Source: Halomonas alkalisoli
GTDB lineage: Bacteria; Pseudomonadota; Gammaproteobacteria; Pseudomonadales; Halomonadaceae
Reading direction: 5' to 3'
DNA length: 64,000 nucleotides
Assembly (NCBI RefSeq): GCF_021412585.1
Contig: NZ_JAKCMI010000037.1
Location: 186,001-250,000 of the forward strand
The translations under genes were made by a program, and so were the position numbers. Below the pieces are notes generated by a model, which did no database searches, had not been told where the DNA came from, and worked only from the letters and a program-made list of their open reading frames with translations. This document shows, one piece after another, positions 7,307 to 16,753 of this stretch (its first letter is position 1; each line of letters opens with the position of its first letter).

Positions 7307-8467
7307 GTGATCCAGCAGTCCCACTGGTCCCGGCGGCTCGCTGCCCGAGCACAGGAGCGCAGGCTCCAGGGGCTCTGGCGCCAGCGAGATACGCACGGGC
7401 CTGACAGCGGCATGCATGACTTCGCCGGCAACGACTATCTCGGCCTGGCCCGGGACCCACGCCTGGCCCAGGCCCAGGCCGAGGGCGCCAGGCGCTTCGG
7501 TGCCGGTGCCGGCGCCTCGCACCTGGTCAGCGGCCACCTCGGCGTCCATGAGGCCCTGGAGCAGCGCCTGGCCGAGCTTACCGGCCGGCCACGGGCGCTG
7601 CTCTTCTCCACCGGCTACATGGCCAACCTGGGCACCTTGCAGGCGCTCTGCGATGGCAATACCCACCTCTTCCAGGACCGTCTCAATCACGCCTCGCTGC
7701 TCGATGGCGCGCGCCTTGCCGGCGCCCGGTCGCGACGCTTCCACCACCGAGACCTGAATGACCTTGACCGCCTTCTTGCACGGGTGCCGTCCGACACCCT
7801 CAAGCTGGTGATCAGCGACGGGGTCTTCAGCATGGATGGCGACGTGGCCGATATCGAGGGCCTGGCCACCGTCAGCGCCCGACACGATGCCTGGCTGATG
7901 ATCGATGACGCCCATGGCCTGGGTGTCCTCGGCGACCGCGGGGAAGGGTGTGCAGGACGAGCCCAGGATGCCGCGCGGGTGCCGATCCTGGTCGGCACCC
8001 TGGGCAAGGCCCTCGGCACCGCCGGTGCCTTCGTCGCCGGCAGCCATGAACTGATCGACCACCTGATCCAGTTCGCTCGTCCCTATGTCTATACCACCGC
8101 CCAGCCCCCTGGAGTGGCCGCCGCCACCCTGAAGGCGCTGGACATTCTCGCTGCCGAACCCGAACGACGCGCCCGGCTGCTGAGCCTGGTACGCTATTTT
8201 CGCCATGAGGCCGAGCGGCTCGGGCTGCCCCTTGCCCACTCCGACACGCCGATCCAGCCCCTGCTGCTGGGCGAGAGCCTTCGCACCCTGCGCTGGGCCG
8301 CCGCGCTGCGGGAAGCCGGCTTTCTCGTCGGCGCCATTCGACCGCCCACCGTACCGCAAGGCCAGGCGCGCCTGCGTATTACCCTCAGTGCGCGACATAC
8401 CCACGACACCCTCGATGCCCTGCTGGAAGCCCTGGCCGGCCTTCAACAGGCGGAGCGTGCAGCATGA
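7307..8467 (+). CDS. bioF: 8-amino-7-oxononanoate synthase
   Basis: The start is GTG, 8 nt after the bioB stop. The 386-residue PLP enzyme condenses pimeloyl-ACP with L-alanine. The PLP-binding lysine is K234 in TLGKALGT and the cofactor-contacting DDAHG is at 200-204. It overlaps bioH by 4 bp, indicating translational coupling within the operon. Confidence 0.95.
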   Translation: MIQQSHWSRRLAARAQERRLQGLWRQRDTHGPDSGMHDFAGNDYLGLARDPRLAQAQAEGARRFGAGAGASHLVSGHLGVHEALEQRLAELTGRPRALLFSTGYMANLGTLQALCDGNTHLFQDRLNHASLLDGARLAGARSRRFHHRDLNDLDRLLARVPSDTLKLVISDGVFSMDGDVADIEGLATVSARHDAWLMIDDAHGLGVLGDRGEGCAGRAQDAARVPILVGTLGKALGTAGAFVAGSHELIDHLIQFARPYVYTTAQPPGVAAATLKALDILAAEPERRARLLSLVRYFRHEAERLGLPLAHSDTPIQPLLLGESLRTLRWAAALREAGFLVGAIRPPTVPQGQARLRITLSARHTHDTLDALLEALAGLQQAERAA

Positions 8468-9216
8468 CGAAACTGGTACTGCTCTCCGGCTGGGGCATCG
8501 ATGCCCGGATCTGGCAGCCCCTAGCCCCCTACTGGCCCGATGATGTCGAGGTGACGACACCCGACTGGCCGGGCTATGCCGGTCAGGCGCTCGATGAAAT
8601 GCTGGCCCCCGATGACCTGGCCGGCCTTGGTCGCCGGATGGCGGCGGCGCTTCCTGCCGATGCGGTCTGGGTCGGCTGGTCGCTGGGCGGGTTGCTTGCC
8701 TGTGCACTGCTTGCGCACCTGCCTGCGCCACGCACTCTGGTCATGCTCGGAACCGGCCCCCGATTCTGCAGCACGGAGGGTGTCACTCCGCAGGAACTGG
8801 GCACCTTCCAACGCGCCTTCGCACGCAACCCGGAGGCGACCTGGCAACACTTCCTGCGCTGGCAGCTGCAGGGCGAACCCGATGCACGTACCGCACATCG
8901 GCGCCTGCTGGACCTGATCGGCAGAAAGCCCAGCGCATCCCACTCGACACTGGCCGCGGGGCTCATCCAACTGGCCACGCTCGATGTTGCCCCTATACTG
9001 GCCGCCCCCCCCTGCGGCGTACTGCGCATGGCAGGCCAGCAGGACCCCCTGCTCTCGCCCGCTTCGCGACACGCCGCCGACGTCACACTCGGCGCAACGG
9101 GGCACTGTCCGATGCTCACCCGTCCAGACCTGCTGGCAGACCACCTGGTAGATATCGCCCAGCGCACTGGCGATGGCCGGAACGAAACCGCCGGCAGCAG
9201 GGAGGAAGTCTCATGA
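8464..9216 (+). CDS. bioH: Pimeloyl-ACP methyl ester esterase
   Basis: The 250-residue alpha/beta hydrolase has a visible triad: S73 in GWSLGG, D194 in QQDPL and H214 in GHCPM. BioH removes the methyl group from pimeloyl-ACP methyl ester, ending the disguised fatty-acid-synthesis phase started by BioC. The ATGA overlaps at both ends (with bioF and bioC) couple its translation to the operon. Having bioH inside the bio operon, rather than unlinked as in E. coli, is the pattern known from pseudomonads. Confidence 0.93.
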   Translation: MTKLVLLSGWGIDARIWQPLAPYWPDDVEVTTPDWPGYAGQALDEMLAPDDLAGLGRRMAAALPADAVWVGWSLGGLLACALLAHLPAPRTLVMLGTGPRFCSTEGVTPQELGTFQRAFARNPEATWQHFLRWQLQGEPDARTAHRRLLDLIGRKPSASHSTLAAGLIQLATLDVAPILAAPPCGVLRMAGQQDPLLSPASRHAADVTLGATGHCPMLTRPDLLADHLVDIAQRTGDGRNETAGSREEVS

Positions 9217-10007
9217 CGGTGGCCGCTCACGTCGTCATCACCCCTGTCGAAGCCGAGACATGGCGCAGCCGGGTGGCTCACGCCTTCTCCCGCGCCGCTT
9301 CCCGCTATGCCATCCTGGCCGGAGCGCAGCTATCCATGGGCGAGGCGCTCTGGCGCCATCTGCCCTCGCGTGCCACAACCATCCTCGACCTCGGCTGCGG
9401 CCCAGGGCACTGGAGCGCGCGCCTGGCCTCTCGCTACAGGCAGAATGCCCGGGTAACCGGCCTCGACCTGGCCCCCGGCATGCTCGCAAAGGCTCGCGAC
9501 GACCATGGCGAGTGCATCCGGTGGCTCCAGGCCGATGCCGGCGCGCTGCCGCTGGACAATGCGACGCAGGACCTCGTCTTCTCCAACCTGGCCATTCAGT
9601 GGTGCCCCGACCTGGATGTCGTGCTGTCGGAGATTCAGCGCGTACTGCGCCCGGGCGGCCGGGCCCTGATCAACACCCTGGGGCCGGGCACCCTGGGCGA
9701 AGTGGCCCATGCCTGGTCCTCCTCCGCCCTGCTCGGCTTCCGCTCCCGCGAGCACCACCTGATCGGTGCGCAACTGGCGGGCTTCGACGGCGTCCGGCTG
9801 GAGGAGAAAGTCGAGCGTTTCTTCTATCCGGACCTGGCCGCGGTGATGGCATCCATCAAGGGGGTCGGCGCTCAGACGGCACGCCCCGACGCCCGCCTCA
9901 CCCGAGCCGACCTGGCCCGAGCCCAGCGCCGCTACGAGTCCCTGCGCGAGCCCCAGGGCCTGCCGGTGAGCTACACGCGCCTGACGCTGATTCTCGACAG
10001 GAAATGA
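9213..10007 (+). CDS. bioC: Malonyl-ACP O-methyltransferase
   Basis: The 264-residue class I SAM methyltransferase has motif I LDLGCGPGHW (58-67), an acidic motif II (GLDL) and a post-motif region FSNLAIQW typical of BioC. It methylates the free carboxyl of malonyl-ACP so that fatty acid synthesis can elongate it to pimeloyl-ACP methyl ester. It overlaps bioH by 4 bp, and its stop overlaps an in-frame ATG of bioD. Confidence 0.93.
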   Translation: MTVAAHVVITPVEAETWRSRVAHAFSRAASRYAILAGAQLSMGEALWRHLPSRATTILDLGCGPGHWSARLASRYRQNARVTGLDLAPGMLAKARDDHGECIRWLQADAGALPLDNATQDLVFSNLAIQWCPDLDVVLSEIQRVLRPGGRALINTLGPGTLGEVAHAWSSSALLGFRSREHHLIGAQLAGFDGVRLEEKVERFFYPDLAAVMASIKGVGAQTARPDARLTRADLARAQRRYESLREPQGLPVSYTRLTLILDRK

Positions 10008-10012
10008 GCACA

Positions 10013-10714
10013 ATGCCTGCCTATTTCGTCACCGGAACCGATACCGACGCCGGCAAGACGCTGGCCACCGCCGGCCTGCTGGCCCTGGCTCGTCACCAGG
10101 GCCTCACCACCCTGGGGCTGAAGCCCGTCGCCTCGGGCTGCCGGCGCACCTCAGCAGGGCTGCGCAACGACGATGCACTTGCCCTGCAGTCGCGCAGCGA
10201 GCCGGCCGTGCCCTATGCCGTCGTCAACCCCTTCGCCTTCGCACCCGCCATCGCCCCCCACCTGGCAGCAAGGCGGGACGACCGCCTCGTTACCCTGACG
10301 GCCCTGGCAAGCCATGTCGAGCCGCTGCTGGATGGCCCCCAGGACCTGATCCTGATCGAAGGTGCCGGTGGGTGGCGGGTTCCGCTCAACGACAGCGAGG
10401 ACCTCTCCGGGCTGGCCCTGCGCCTCGAGCTACCGGTGATCCTCGTCGTCGGCCTGAAGCTTGGCTGCATCAGCCATGCGCGACTGACGGCGGAGGCGAT
10501 CCAAGCCGATGGCCTGCGCCTCGCCGGCTGGATAGGCAACCTGCTCGACGCCGACTTTGCCACCGATACGACCCTCTATGAAGAGAACCTGGTCACCCTC
10601 GAGCGCACCCTCCCCGGGCCCTGTCTCGGCATACTGCCACGCCTGGACGCCGTCGATGAGCAGAGGCGCCCCGAGTCCGCCGCTACCTGTCTCGTGCTGC
10701 CCGATGACGATTGA
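10013..10714 (+). CDS. bioD: Dethiobiotin synthetase
   Basis: The product is 233 residues from the ATG at 10013, which lies about 10 nt after AGGA; an ATG at 10004 overlapping the bioC stop would add three residues and is also possible. The P-loop is GTDTDAGKT (8-16), with a downstream EGAGGWRVPL segment that contacts substrate. It closes the ureido ring of dethiobiotin using CO2 and ATP. It is last in the plus-strand bio operon; its TGA falls inside the -35 hexamer of the following tRNA gene. Confidence 0.94.
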   Translation: MPAYFVTGTDTDAGKTLATAGLLALARHQGLTTLGLKPVASGCRRTSAGLRNDDALALQSRSEPAVPYAVVNPFAFAPAIAPHLAARRDDRLVTLTALASHVEPLLDGPQDLILIEGAGGWRVPLNDSEDLSGLALRLELPVILVVGLKLGCISHARLTAEAIQADGLRLAGWIGNLLDADFATDTTLYEENLVTLERTLPGPCLGILPRLDAVDEQRRPESAATCLVLPDDD

Positions 10715-10738
10715 CTTGCCCGCGGGCGTCCGTACAAT
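10711..10738 (+). promoter_or_regulatory. tRNA-Leu promoter overlapping the bioD stop
   Basis: -35 TTGACT (10711-10716), 16-nt spacer, -10 TACAAT (10733-10738). The bioD stop codon is 10712-10714, inside the -35. A GC-rich discriminator and about 13 nt of leader precede the tRNA. Confidence 0.75.
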
Positions 10739-10758
10739 GTGGACGCCTGCCCAACCCT

Positions 10759-10843
<85 letters not shown>

Positions 10844-10996
10844 TTTCAATAGTTTGAATTTCCTTACTTTTCATCTTCGCTTCGCAATGCGAGGCATGCA
10901 TGTCGCGTGCCTGGTAGCCTGGCACCGTACCGTCCTGAACCCGCGCCCCTGCCCTCGCTCCCTTCCTGTCCGTCGCCACCCAACGGAGGCTCGTTG

Positions 10997-12259
10997 ATGT
11001 CCCACGTCTGGCACCCCTATGCCCATCTCAAGACACAGTCGCCGGCGCCAAAGGTAATCGGCGGCGAAGGTCCACGCTTTACCCTGGAGGGCGGGGAACG
11101 GCTGCTCGACGCCACCTGCTCCTGGTGGTGCATGATCCATGGCTACGGCCACCCCCGCCTGGTGGCGGCGATACGCGAACAGGCCGGCGAGCTGTGCCAT
11201 GTCATGCTCGGCGGGCTGAGCCATGAGCCAGCCGATCGCCTGGCCGGGGAGCTCGTTCGCGTGACCCCCGAGGGTCTCAACCATGTCTTCTTCTCGGACA
11301 GCGGCTCGGTGGGCATGGAAGTGGCCATGAAGATGGCGGTGCAGTATCACCAGTTGAGAGGCAAGCCCGGCAAGCACCGGCTGCTCTCCCTGATGAAGGC
11401 CTATCACGGCGACACGGCGGGCTGCATGGCGGTCTGCGACCCCGAGGAGGGCATGCACTCACTGTTTGCCGGCTACCTGCCCCGGCACCACTTCGCCCCC
11501 GCCCCCACGGCACCCTTCGACGCCGATCCGGCCTCGGTCCAGGCCGATCTCGACCGCCTCGAAGCGGTGCTGGAGCGCCACCATCAGGAGATCGCCGCCC
11601 TGCTGATGGAGCCGCTGCTGCAGGCGGCGGGTGGCCTCAACATGACCTCCCCCCACTATCTCGTTGGCGCGCAGGCGCTATGCGAGGCGTACGACGTACT
11701 GCTGGTCTTCGACGAGGTGGCGACCGGCTTCGGCCGCACGGGCACGCTGTTCGCCGCCGACCACGCCGGCATCACGCCGGACATCATGGTGCTCTCCAAG
11801 GGGCTGACCGGCGGCTACCTCGGCCATGCGGCGACGCTGGCCACGGACCGGGTGCATGACGCCTTCATCGGCGACAGCCCCTATCATGCCTTCATGCACG
11901 GCCCCACCTTCATGGGAAATCCGCTGGCCTGCCGGGTCGCGCTGGAGAGTCTCGCCATCTTCGAGGAGGAGCGCTACCTGGACCGGATCGCCACCCTTCA
12001 TCGGATCCTGCGCGAGGAGCTGGTTCTGGACACCCGGCTGCGCGCGCACCCCCTGGTCGCCGATGTCCGCGCCCTGGGTGCCACCGCCGTGATCGAAGTC
12101 CGGGATCCCGCCTCGCTGAAAGGCGTCGCGGAGTACGCCCGCCGCCAAGGCGTCTGGCTGCGCCCCTTCGGACGCTGGCTCTATACCATGCCGGCCTATA
12201 TCACCTCGGAAGAGGACATGCGCCGCATCACCGGGGTCATGAAAGCCTGGTTCTCCTGA
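10997..12259 (+). CDS. bioA: Adenosylmethionine-8-amino-7-oxononanoate aminotransferase
   Basis: The ATG at 10997 has GGAGG 7 nt upstream and gives a 420-residue protein starting SHVWHPY, the usual BioA N-terminus; upstream in-frame starts lack a ribosome site. The PLP lysine is K268 in LSKGLTGG with D239 in VFDEVATG. It transfers the amino group of SAM to KAPA, giving DAPA. It is separated from bioD by the tRNA gene, and no BirA-type box is visible in 10844-10996, so its control may differ from the rest of the pathway. Confidence 0.96.
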   Translation: MSHVWHPYAHLKTQSPAPKVIGGEGPRFTLEGGERLLDATCSWWCMIHGYGHPRLVAAIREQAGELCHVMLGGLSHEPADRLAGELVRVTPEGLNHVFFSDSGSVGMEVAMKMAVQYHQLRGKPGKHRLLSLMKAYHGDTAGCMAVCDPEEGMHSLFAGYLPRHHFAPAPTAPFDADPASVQADLDRLEAVLERHHQEIAALLMEPLLQAAGGLNMTSPHYLVGAQALCEAYDVLLVFDEVATGFGRTGTLFAADHAGITPDIMVLSKGLTGGYLGHAATLATDRVHDAFIGDSPYHAFMHGPTFMGNPLACRVALESLAIFEEERYLDRIATLHRILREELVLDTRLRAHPLVADVRALGATAVIEVRDPASLKGVAEYARRQGVWLRPFGRWLYTMPAYITSEEDMRRITGVMKAWFS

Positions 12260-12264
12260 TGCAC

Positions 12265-12296
12265 AAACGCCGCACTCCTCACGGAGCGCGGCGTTT
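12265..12296. terminator. Bidirectional terminator between bioA and lpxC
   Basis: AAACGCCGC (12265-12273) pairs with GCGGCGTTT (12288-12296), with an inner CTCC/GGAG extending the stem. It lies 5 nt after the bioA stop and 22 nt after the lpxC stop on the opposite strand. Only three T follow the stem. Confidence 0.6.
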
Positions 12297-12318
12297 GGCC
12301 TGGGGAAACGGCCGGCTA

Positions 12319-13230
12319 TCAGGCCATGGCGGGCTGGGCGTAGGAGATCGGCGCCAGCTCGCGCTCGTTCTCGAAGGTCACGATCTCGTAGGAGTCGGGC
12401 TGGGCCAGCAGGGCACGACAGAGCTGGTTGTTCAGCGCATGGCCCGACTTGATGCCGCGGAACTCGCCGATCAGGCTGTAGCCCAGCAGGTAGAGATCAC
12501 CGATGGCGTCGAGTACCTTGTGCTTGACGAACTCGTCCTCATAGCGCAGGCCGCCCTCGTTGACGATGCGATAGTCGTCGACCACGATGGCATTGTCGAG
12601 GCTGCCGCCCAGCGCCAGGTTGTTGGCGCGCAGGTACTCGAGATCGCGCATGAAGCCGAAGGTACGCGCCCGGGACACCTCCTTGACGAAGGAGGTGGTG
12701 GAGAAGTCCACCACGGCGGTCTGCTTCTGGTCTTCGAACACCGGGTGATCGAACTCGATGGCAAACGACACCTTGAAACCCTGATGGGGCAGGAAGCGCG
12801 CCTCCTTGCCATCCTCCTCTACCAGCACCTCACGCTTGATGCGAATGAACCGCTTCGGCGCTTCCTGCTCGGCGATGCCCGCCGACTGGATCAGGAAGAC
12901 GAAGGGCCCGGCGCTGCCATCCATGATCGGCACCTCGGGGGCGCTGACATCCACGTAGGCATTATCGATGCCCAGGCCTGCCAGGGCCGACATGAGGTGC
13001 TCCACGGTGGCGACCTTGACGCCATCCCGCGACAGCGCGGTACACAGCGTCGTGTCGGTAACCAGGGAGGCGCTGGCCGGTACCTGGACTTCCGGGTCGA
13101 GGTCGGTACGCACGAACACGATACCGGTATTCACCGGTGCCGGGCGCAGCGTCAGATAGACCTTCTTGCCGGAATGGAGACCGACGCCGGTGGCGCGGAT
13201 GCTGTTTTGCAGAGTGCGTTGTCTGATCAT
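12319..13230 (-). CDS. lpxC: UDP-3-O-acyl-N-acetylglucosamine deacetylase
   Basis: The 303-residue zinc amidase performs the committed step of lipid A synthesis. Zinc ligands are H78 (TVEHLMS), H237 and D241 ([10 protein letters not shown]), and the catalytic H264 is in KSGHALNN. It is the last gene of the dcw cluster, as in E. coli, but has its own promoter-like sequence (13271-13299) after ftsZ. Confidence 0.97.
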   Translation of the reverse strand: MIRQRTLQNSIRATGVGLHSGKKVYLTLRPAPVNTGIVFVRTDLDPEVQVPASASLVTDTTLCTALSRDGVKVATVEHLMSALAGLGIDNAYVDVSAPEVPIMDGSAGPFVFLIQSAGIAEQEAPKRFIRIKREVLVEEDGKEARFLPHQGFKVSFAIEFDHPVFEDQKQTAVVDFSTTSFVKEVSRARTFGFMRDLEYLRANNLALGGSLDNAIVVDDYRIVNEGGLRYEDEFVKHKVLDAIGDLYLLGYSLIGEFRGIKSGHALNNQLCRALLAQPDSYEIVTFENERELAPISYAQPAMA

Positions 13231-13270
13231 GGGCAGTAGCCAGGCAGTTGTTAGTTATCAAACACCGTTC

Positions 13271-13299
13271 ACTATAACACCGAACAGGCGTTTCAACAA
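13271..13299 (-). promoter_or_regulatory. lpxC promoter
   Basis: Read on the minus strand: -35 TTGTTG (13299-13294), 17-nt spacer, -10 TATAGT (13276-13271), preceded by an extended-10 TG. It lies about 40 nt before the lpxC start. A run of seven T just upstream on the same strand could end ftsZ transcription, but I see no strong hairpin with it. Confidence 0.55.
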
Positions 13300-13342
13300 A
13301 AAAACATCTCCTGGCCCTGCCTGATCGCGCAAATCGCCGCCA

Positions 13343-14512
13343 TCAATCAGCTTGGCGGCGCAGGAAGGCCGGGATGTCGAGATAGTCATCCAGCTCCTGA
13401 GGCGTGCGGCGCTTCTCGGGCTGCGGCTTCGGGGCCTCCTGGGGCTCGGCCTTGGCCGCTGCACTCTGCTGGCGCATGGCCGGCTGAGCGCGCTGACGAT
13501 AGTCGCTACCCTCGGAACGCTTGGCACTCTCGCGGCCGGCCACTTTCTGCTGGCGTCCTTCCAGCCCGGCCGCCACGACGGTGACGCGCAGTTCGTCGGT
13601 CATGTCCATGTCGATGGAAGTACCCACCACGATGGTGGCATCCTGGGAGGCAAACTCCTGGACGGTGGCACCCACATCGTTGAATTCACCGATGGAGAGA
13701 TCCGGGCCGGCCGTGATATTGACCAGGATACCCCGAGCGCCATGCAGGTCGATATCCTCGAGCAGCGGGCTGCGGATCGCCTTCTCGGCGGCCTCGCGGG
13801 CGCGATTCTCGCCGGTGGCACCGCCCGTACCCATCATCGCCATACCCATCTCGGACATCACGGTGCGCACGTCGGCGAAGTCGACGTTGATGATACCGGG
13901 ACTGGTGATCAGCTCGGCAATGCCCTGCACCGCCCCCAGCAGCACATCGTTGGCGGCACTGAACGCCGTCAGCAGGCTGGCGTTCTTGCCCAGCACCGAC
14001 AGCAGCTTCTCGTTGGGGATGGTGATCAGGGAGTCGACGTGTTCGGAGAGCTCCTTCATGCCCTCTTCGGCGACCCGCATGCGCTTGGGCCCCTCGAACG
14101 GGAACGGGCGAGTGACCACCGCCACGGTGAGGATGCCCAGCTCCTTGGCCACCTGGGCAACCACCGGCGCACCGCCGGTGCCGGTACCGCCGCCCATGCC
14201 CGCCGTGATGAAGACCATGTCGGCACCACGGATCAAGTCGGCGATGCGCTCACGGTCTTCCATGGCGGCCTGGCGACCGACCTCGGGATTGGCACCCGCC
14301 CCCAGGCCCTTGGTGATCTCGCCACCGAGCTGGAGCACGGTTTTCGCCGACACTCGCTTGAGCGCCTGGGCGTCCGTGTTGGCGCAGATGAACTCAACGC
14401 CTTCGATATTGCTTTCGACCATGTGGTTGACGGCGTTACCGCCGCCACCACCCACGCCGACAACCTTGATGACCGCACTGCTCGAGGGTGCGCTATCTAC
14501 CAGTTCGAACAT
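13343..14512 (-). CDS. ftsZ: Cell division protein FtsZ
   Basis: The 389-residue tubulin homologue has the GTP-binding signature [10 protein letters not shown] (107-116), a variable Gln/Ala/Pro-rich linker of about 50 residues, and the conserved C-terminal peptide [14 protein letters not shown] that binds FtsA and ZipA. It polymerises into the Z ring at midcell. It follows ftsA by 33 nt. Confidence 0.98.
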   Translation of the reverse strand: MFELVDSAPSSSAVIKVVGVGGGGGNAVNHMVESNIEGVEFICANTDAQALKRVSAKTVLQLGGEITKGLGAGANPEVGRQAAMEDRERIADLIRGADMVFITAGMGGGTGTGGAPVVAQVAKELGILTVAVVTRPFPFEGPKRMRVAEEGMKELSEHVDSLITIPNEKLLSVLGKNASLLTAFSAANDVLLGAVQGIAELITSPGIINVDFADVRTVMSEMGMAMMGTGGATGENRAREAAEKAIRSPLLEDIDLHGARGILVNITAGPDLSIGEFNDVGATVQEFASQDATIVVGTSIDMDMTDELRVTVVAAGLEGRQQKVAGRESAKRSEGSDYRQRAQPAMRQQSAAAKAEPQEAPKPQPEKRRTPQELDDYLDIPAFLRRQAD

Positions 14513-14545
14513 AAGCCCCGTCTCCTGGACCGCGCCGCGGCCCTG

Positions 14546-15829
14546 TCAGAAATTTCCTTTCAACCAGCCCTTGATTCTTGCCAGCGCCGGAATCCCTTCC
14601 ACTATCCTACGCCGGGAGACGTCATCACGCCCGGGCTGTGCCGTGACCAACTTGCCCTCGCGACCTCGCCCATTCCGCACCTCCTGAAGGGCGTAATGTA
14701 GCAAACCCACGCCTGTCGAATAAATCGGGTTGCGGACCACATCGGCCAGGCCGCGTACGTTGAGCGGGCAAGCGATACGCACCGGCATATGGAATATCTC
14801 CTCGGCCAGCTCGACCACGCCCTCCATCCGCGACGTCCCGCCGGTCAGAACCACGCCAGCCGCCACCAGGTCCTCGAAGCCGCTGCGACGCAGCTCGTCA
14901 CGGATCAGGGTGAACAGCTCCTCGTAGCGGGGCTCGACCACTTCTGCCAACGCCTGGCGGGAGAGGTCCCTGGCCGGACGATCGCCAACGCTGGGCACCT
15001 TGATCATTTCGTCGCTGGATGCCAGCTGCGTCAATGCGCAGGCGTACTTGACCTTGATCTCCTCAGCGTACTGGGTCGGCGTTCTCAATGCCATGGCGAT
15101 ATCATTGGTGACCTGATCACCGGCAATGGGTATCACCGCCGTGTGGCGAATGGCCCCTTCGGTGAAAACGGCGATATCGGTAGTGCCACCGCCGATATCC
15201 ACCATGCAGACGCCCAGCTCCCGCTCGTCCTCGGTGAGTACCGCCATGCTGGAGGCGAGCTGCTCGAGGATGATGGCATCCACCTCCAGCCCACAGCGCC
15301 GAACGCACTTGTCGATGTTCTGGACCGCGTTGAGTGCCGCCGTCACCAGATGAACACGTGCCTCCAGGCGAACGCCGGACATGCCCAGCGGCTCGCGAAT
15401 GCCGCCCTGGGTGTCGATGGAAAACTCCTGGGGCAACACATGCAGGACTCGCTGCCCTTCCGATATCGCCCTTGCCCTTGCCGAATCGATAACCCGATCA
15501 ATGTCGGTCGACATGACTTCGCGATCTTTAATCGCGACCACGCCGTCTGAATTCATCGAGCTGATATGACTGCCGGCAACGCCCACATAGACCGAATGGA
15601 TATCGCAACCGGCCATCAACTCGGCCTCTTCCACGGCACGCTGAATGGATTGCACCGTGGATTCGATATTGATCACGACGCCCTTTTTCATACCGCGGGA
15701 GGGGTGTGAGCCGATGCCAGCGATCTCGATACCGCCATCATCGGTTGGCTGCCCGACGATCGCCACCACCTTGGATGTTCCGATATCCAGTCCGACTACC
15801 ATGTTAGATGAATTGGAAGTGACTGCCAT
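14546..15829 (-). CDS. ftsA: Cell division protein FtsA
   Basis: The 427-residue actin-like ATPase tethers FtsZ filaments to the membrane. The phosphate-1 motif VGLDIGTSKV is at about 12-21, phosphate-2 is VDIGGGTTDIAVF, and the C-terminus ends in a basic amphipathic segment (RIKGWLKGNF) typical of the membrane-targeting helix. AGGAGA lies 9 nt before the ATG. A 274-nt stretch separates it from the ftsQ start region's upstream neighbours only at its own 5' side: 198 nt of AT-richer DNA precede it, with a TATAAT -10. Confidence 0.97.
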   Translation of the reverse strand: MAVTSNSSNMVVGLDIGTSKVVAIVGQPTDDGGIEIAGIGSHPSRGMKKGVVINIESTVQSIQRAVEEAELMAGCDIHSVYVGVAGSHISSMNSDGVVAIKDREVMSTDIDRVIDSARARAISEGQRVLHVLPQEFSIDTQGGIREPLGMSGVRLEARVHLVTAALNAVQNIDKCVRRCGLEVDAIILEQLASSMAVLTEDERELGVCMVDIGGGTTDIAVFTEGAIRHTAVIPIAGDQVTNDIAMALRTPTQYAEEIKVKYACALTQLASSDEMIKVPSVGDRPARDLSRQALAEVVEPRYEELFTLIRDELRRSGFEDLVAAGVVLTGGTSRMEGVVELAEEIFHMPVRIACPLNVRGLADVVRNPIYSTGVGLLHYALQEVRNGRGREGKLVTAQPGRDDVSRRRIVEGIPALARIKGWLKGNF

Positions 15830-15900
15830 GCGTCGGGGTATCTCCTAAAACTTGACCCGCTGGGAATTCCACTATTCTGCTTTAAATGGCCATTGCGCCC

Positions 15901-15906
15901 ATTATA
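15901..15906 (-). promoter_or_regulatory. Candidate -10 of an internal ftsA-ftsZ promoter
   Basis: A perfect TATAAT on the minus strand lies 72 nt before the ftsA start, in the only sizeable gap (198 nt) inside the tightly packed dcw cluster. No good -35 is present at 17 nt. Internal promoters near ftsQAZ are established in E. coli. Confidence 0.5.
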
Positions 15907-16027
15907 GGAACAACTAGCGTTAAACCACCAGTCCAATACGTAAAACTGGACTCACGATACGGGTTATTTCTCGCAAAAGGAACACCGGCTTCGTTCGAAT
16001 CCTGTAGCCATGCATTCAAAAAAGGAC

Positions 16028-16753
16028 TCAGCCTGCATCGTCGTTTTCCGCCTCTTCGATTTCCGTTTCGCCGTGCCATGCCACCGCAACGCCATTGGGA
16101 TAACGCAGATCGATATAGCGGATATGCTCGGCCTGCTGTCCCAGCTGTCGCTGCCAGGCGGCTCCCAGGCGGGCCAGGCGCGCTTCACGATCGCTGCGAC
16201 CCAGCATGACCCAGACCCCATCGTCGAGCTGCAGCCGCCAGGCGCCACGCGGCTCGAGCCTGAGCTGACTGATGGTCAGCCCCAGGGCGTCGAAGCGCGG
16301 CACCAGTCGATCATGGTAGGCCAGCACTTCGGCCCCGCTGCCGACGGGGCCGGCGAGGTCGGGCAGGCCGGGTGGAGGCAGCACCGGTGCAAAGGCGAAG
16401 GGCTCGCCCTCCGGGTTGAGCAGGTAGTCGTCGTTCCAGCGGGCCACCGGCACCTGCTCGACCAGCTCGAAGGCCAGCGCATAGGGCCACTCCCGAGCCA
16501 CACGGACCTCCGCCAGCCAATTCACCGCCCGCGCCCGCCGGCGCAGCGCCGGCAGGTCCGCCGACAGCCAGGTCTCCCCCTGCACCAGGGGCGCCAGCTG
16601 CGAGCGCAGGTAGTCGGCGTTGACATGGCTGAGTTCGCCACGAATCGAGACCCGCTCGATGGGACGGTCCAGCCAGGTCCAGAGCGCGCGGCCGCCGGCC
16701 CCTAGCAGGATCAGCAACAATAACAACCCGGTCAGCGAGCCGCGCTTGCTCAT
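16028..16753 (-). CDS. ftsQ: Cell division protein FtsQ
   Basis: The ATG at 16753 overlaps the ddl stop as ATGA and gives 241 residues; an upstream in-frame start would overlap ddl by more. A short cytoplasmic tip (MSKRGS) is followed by one membrane helix (about 7-24), a POTRA domain starting at IERVSIRGELSHV, and the beta domain. FtsQ is bitopic and recruits FtsB and FtsL to the divisome. An acidic tail (EIEEAENDD) closes the protein. Confidence 0.92.
   Translation of the reverse strand: MSKRGSLTGLLLLLILLGAGGRALWTWLDRPIERVSIRGELSHVNADYLRSQLAPLVQGETWLSADLPALRRRARAVNWLAEVRVAREWPYALAFELVEQVPVARWNDDYLLNPEGEPFAFAPVLPPPGLPDLAGPVGSGAEVLAYHDRLVPRFDALGLTISQLRLEPRGAWRLQLDDGVWVMLGRSDREARLARLGAAWQRQLGQQAEHIRYIDLRYPNGVAVAWHGETEIEEAENDDAG

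Noticed and set aside
10844..10996. BirA box or riboswitch upstream of bioA
   Set aside because: No GTCAAC/GTTGAC pair at 14-nt spacing and no conserved riboswitch core were found.
13352..14701. Long plus-strand open frame opposite ftsZ
   Set aside because: It is an antisense shadow of a strongly conserved gene. Long antisense frames are expected in high-GC DNA, and its translation is rich in His, Gly and Arg with no family features.
15882..16079. Small minus-strand frame in the ftsQ-ftsA gap
   Set aside because: Overlaps the ftsQ 3' end in another frame, lacks a ribosome site, and covers the likely ftsA promoter.
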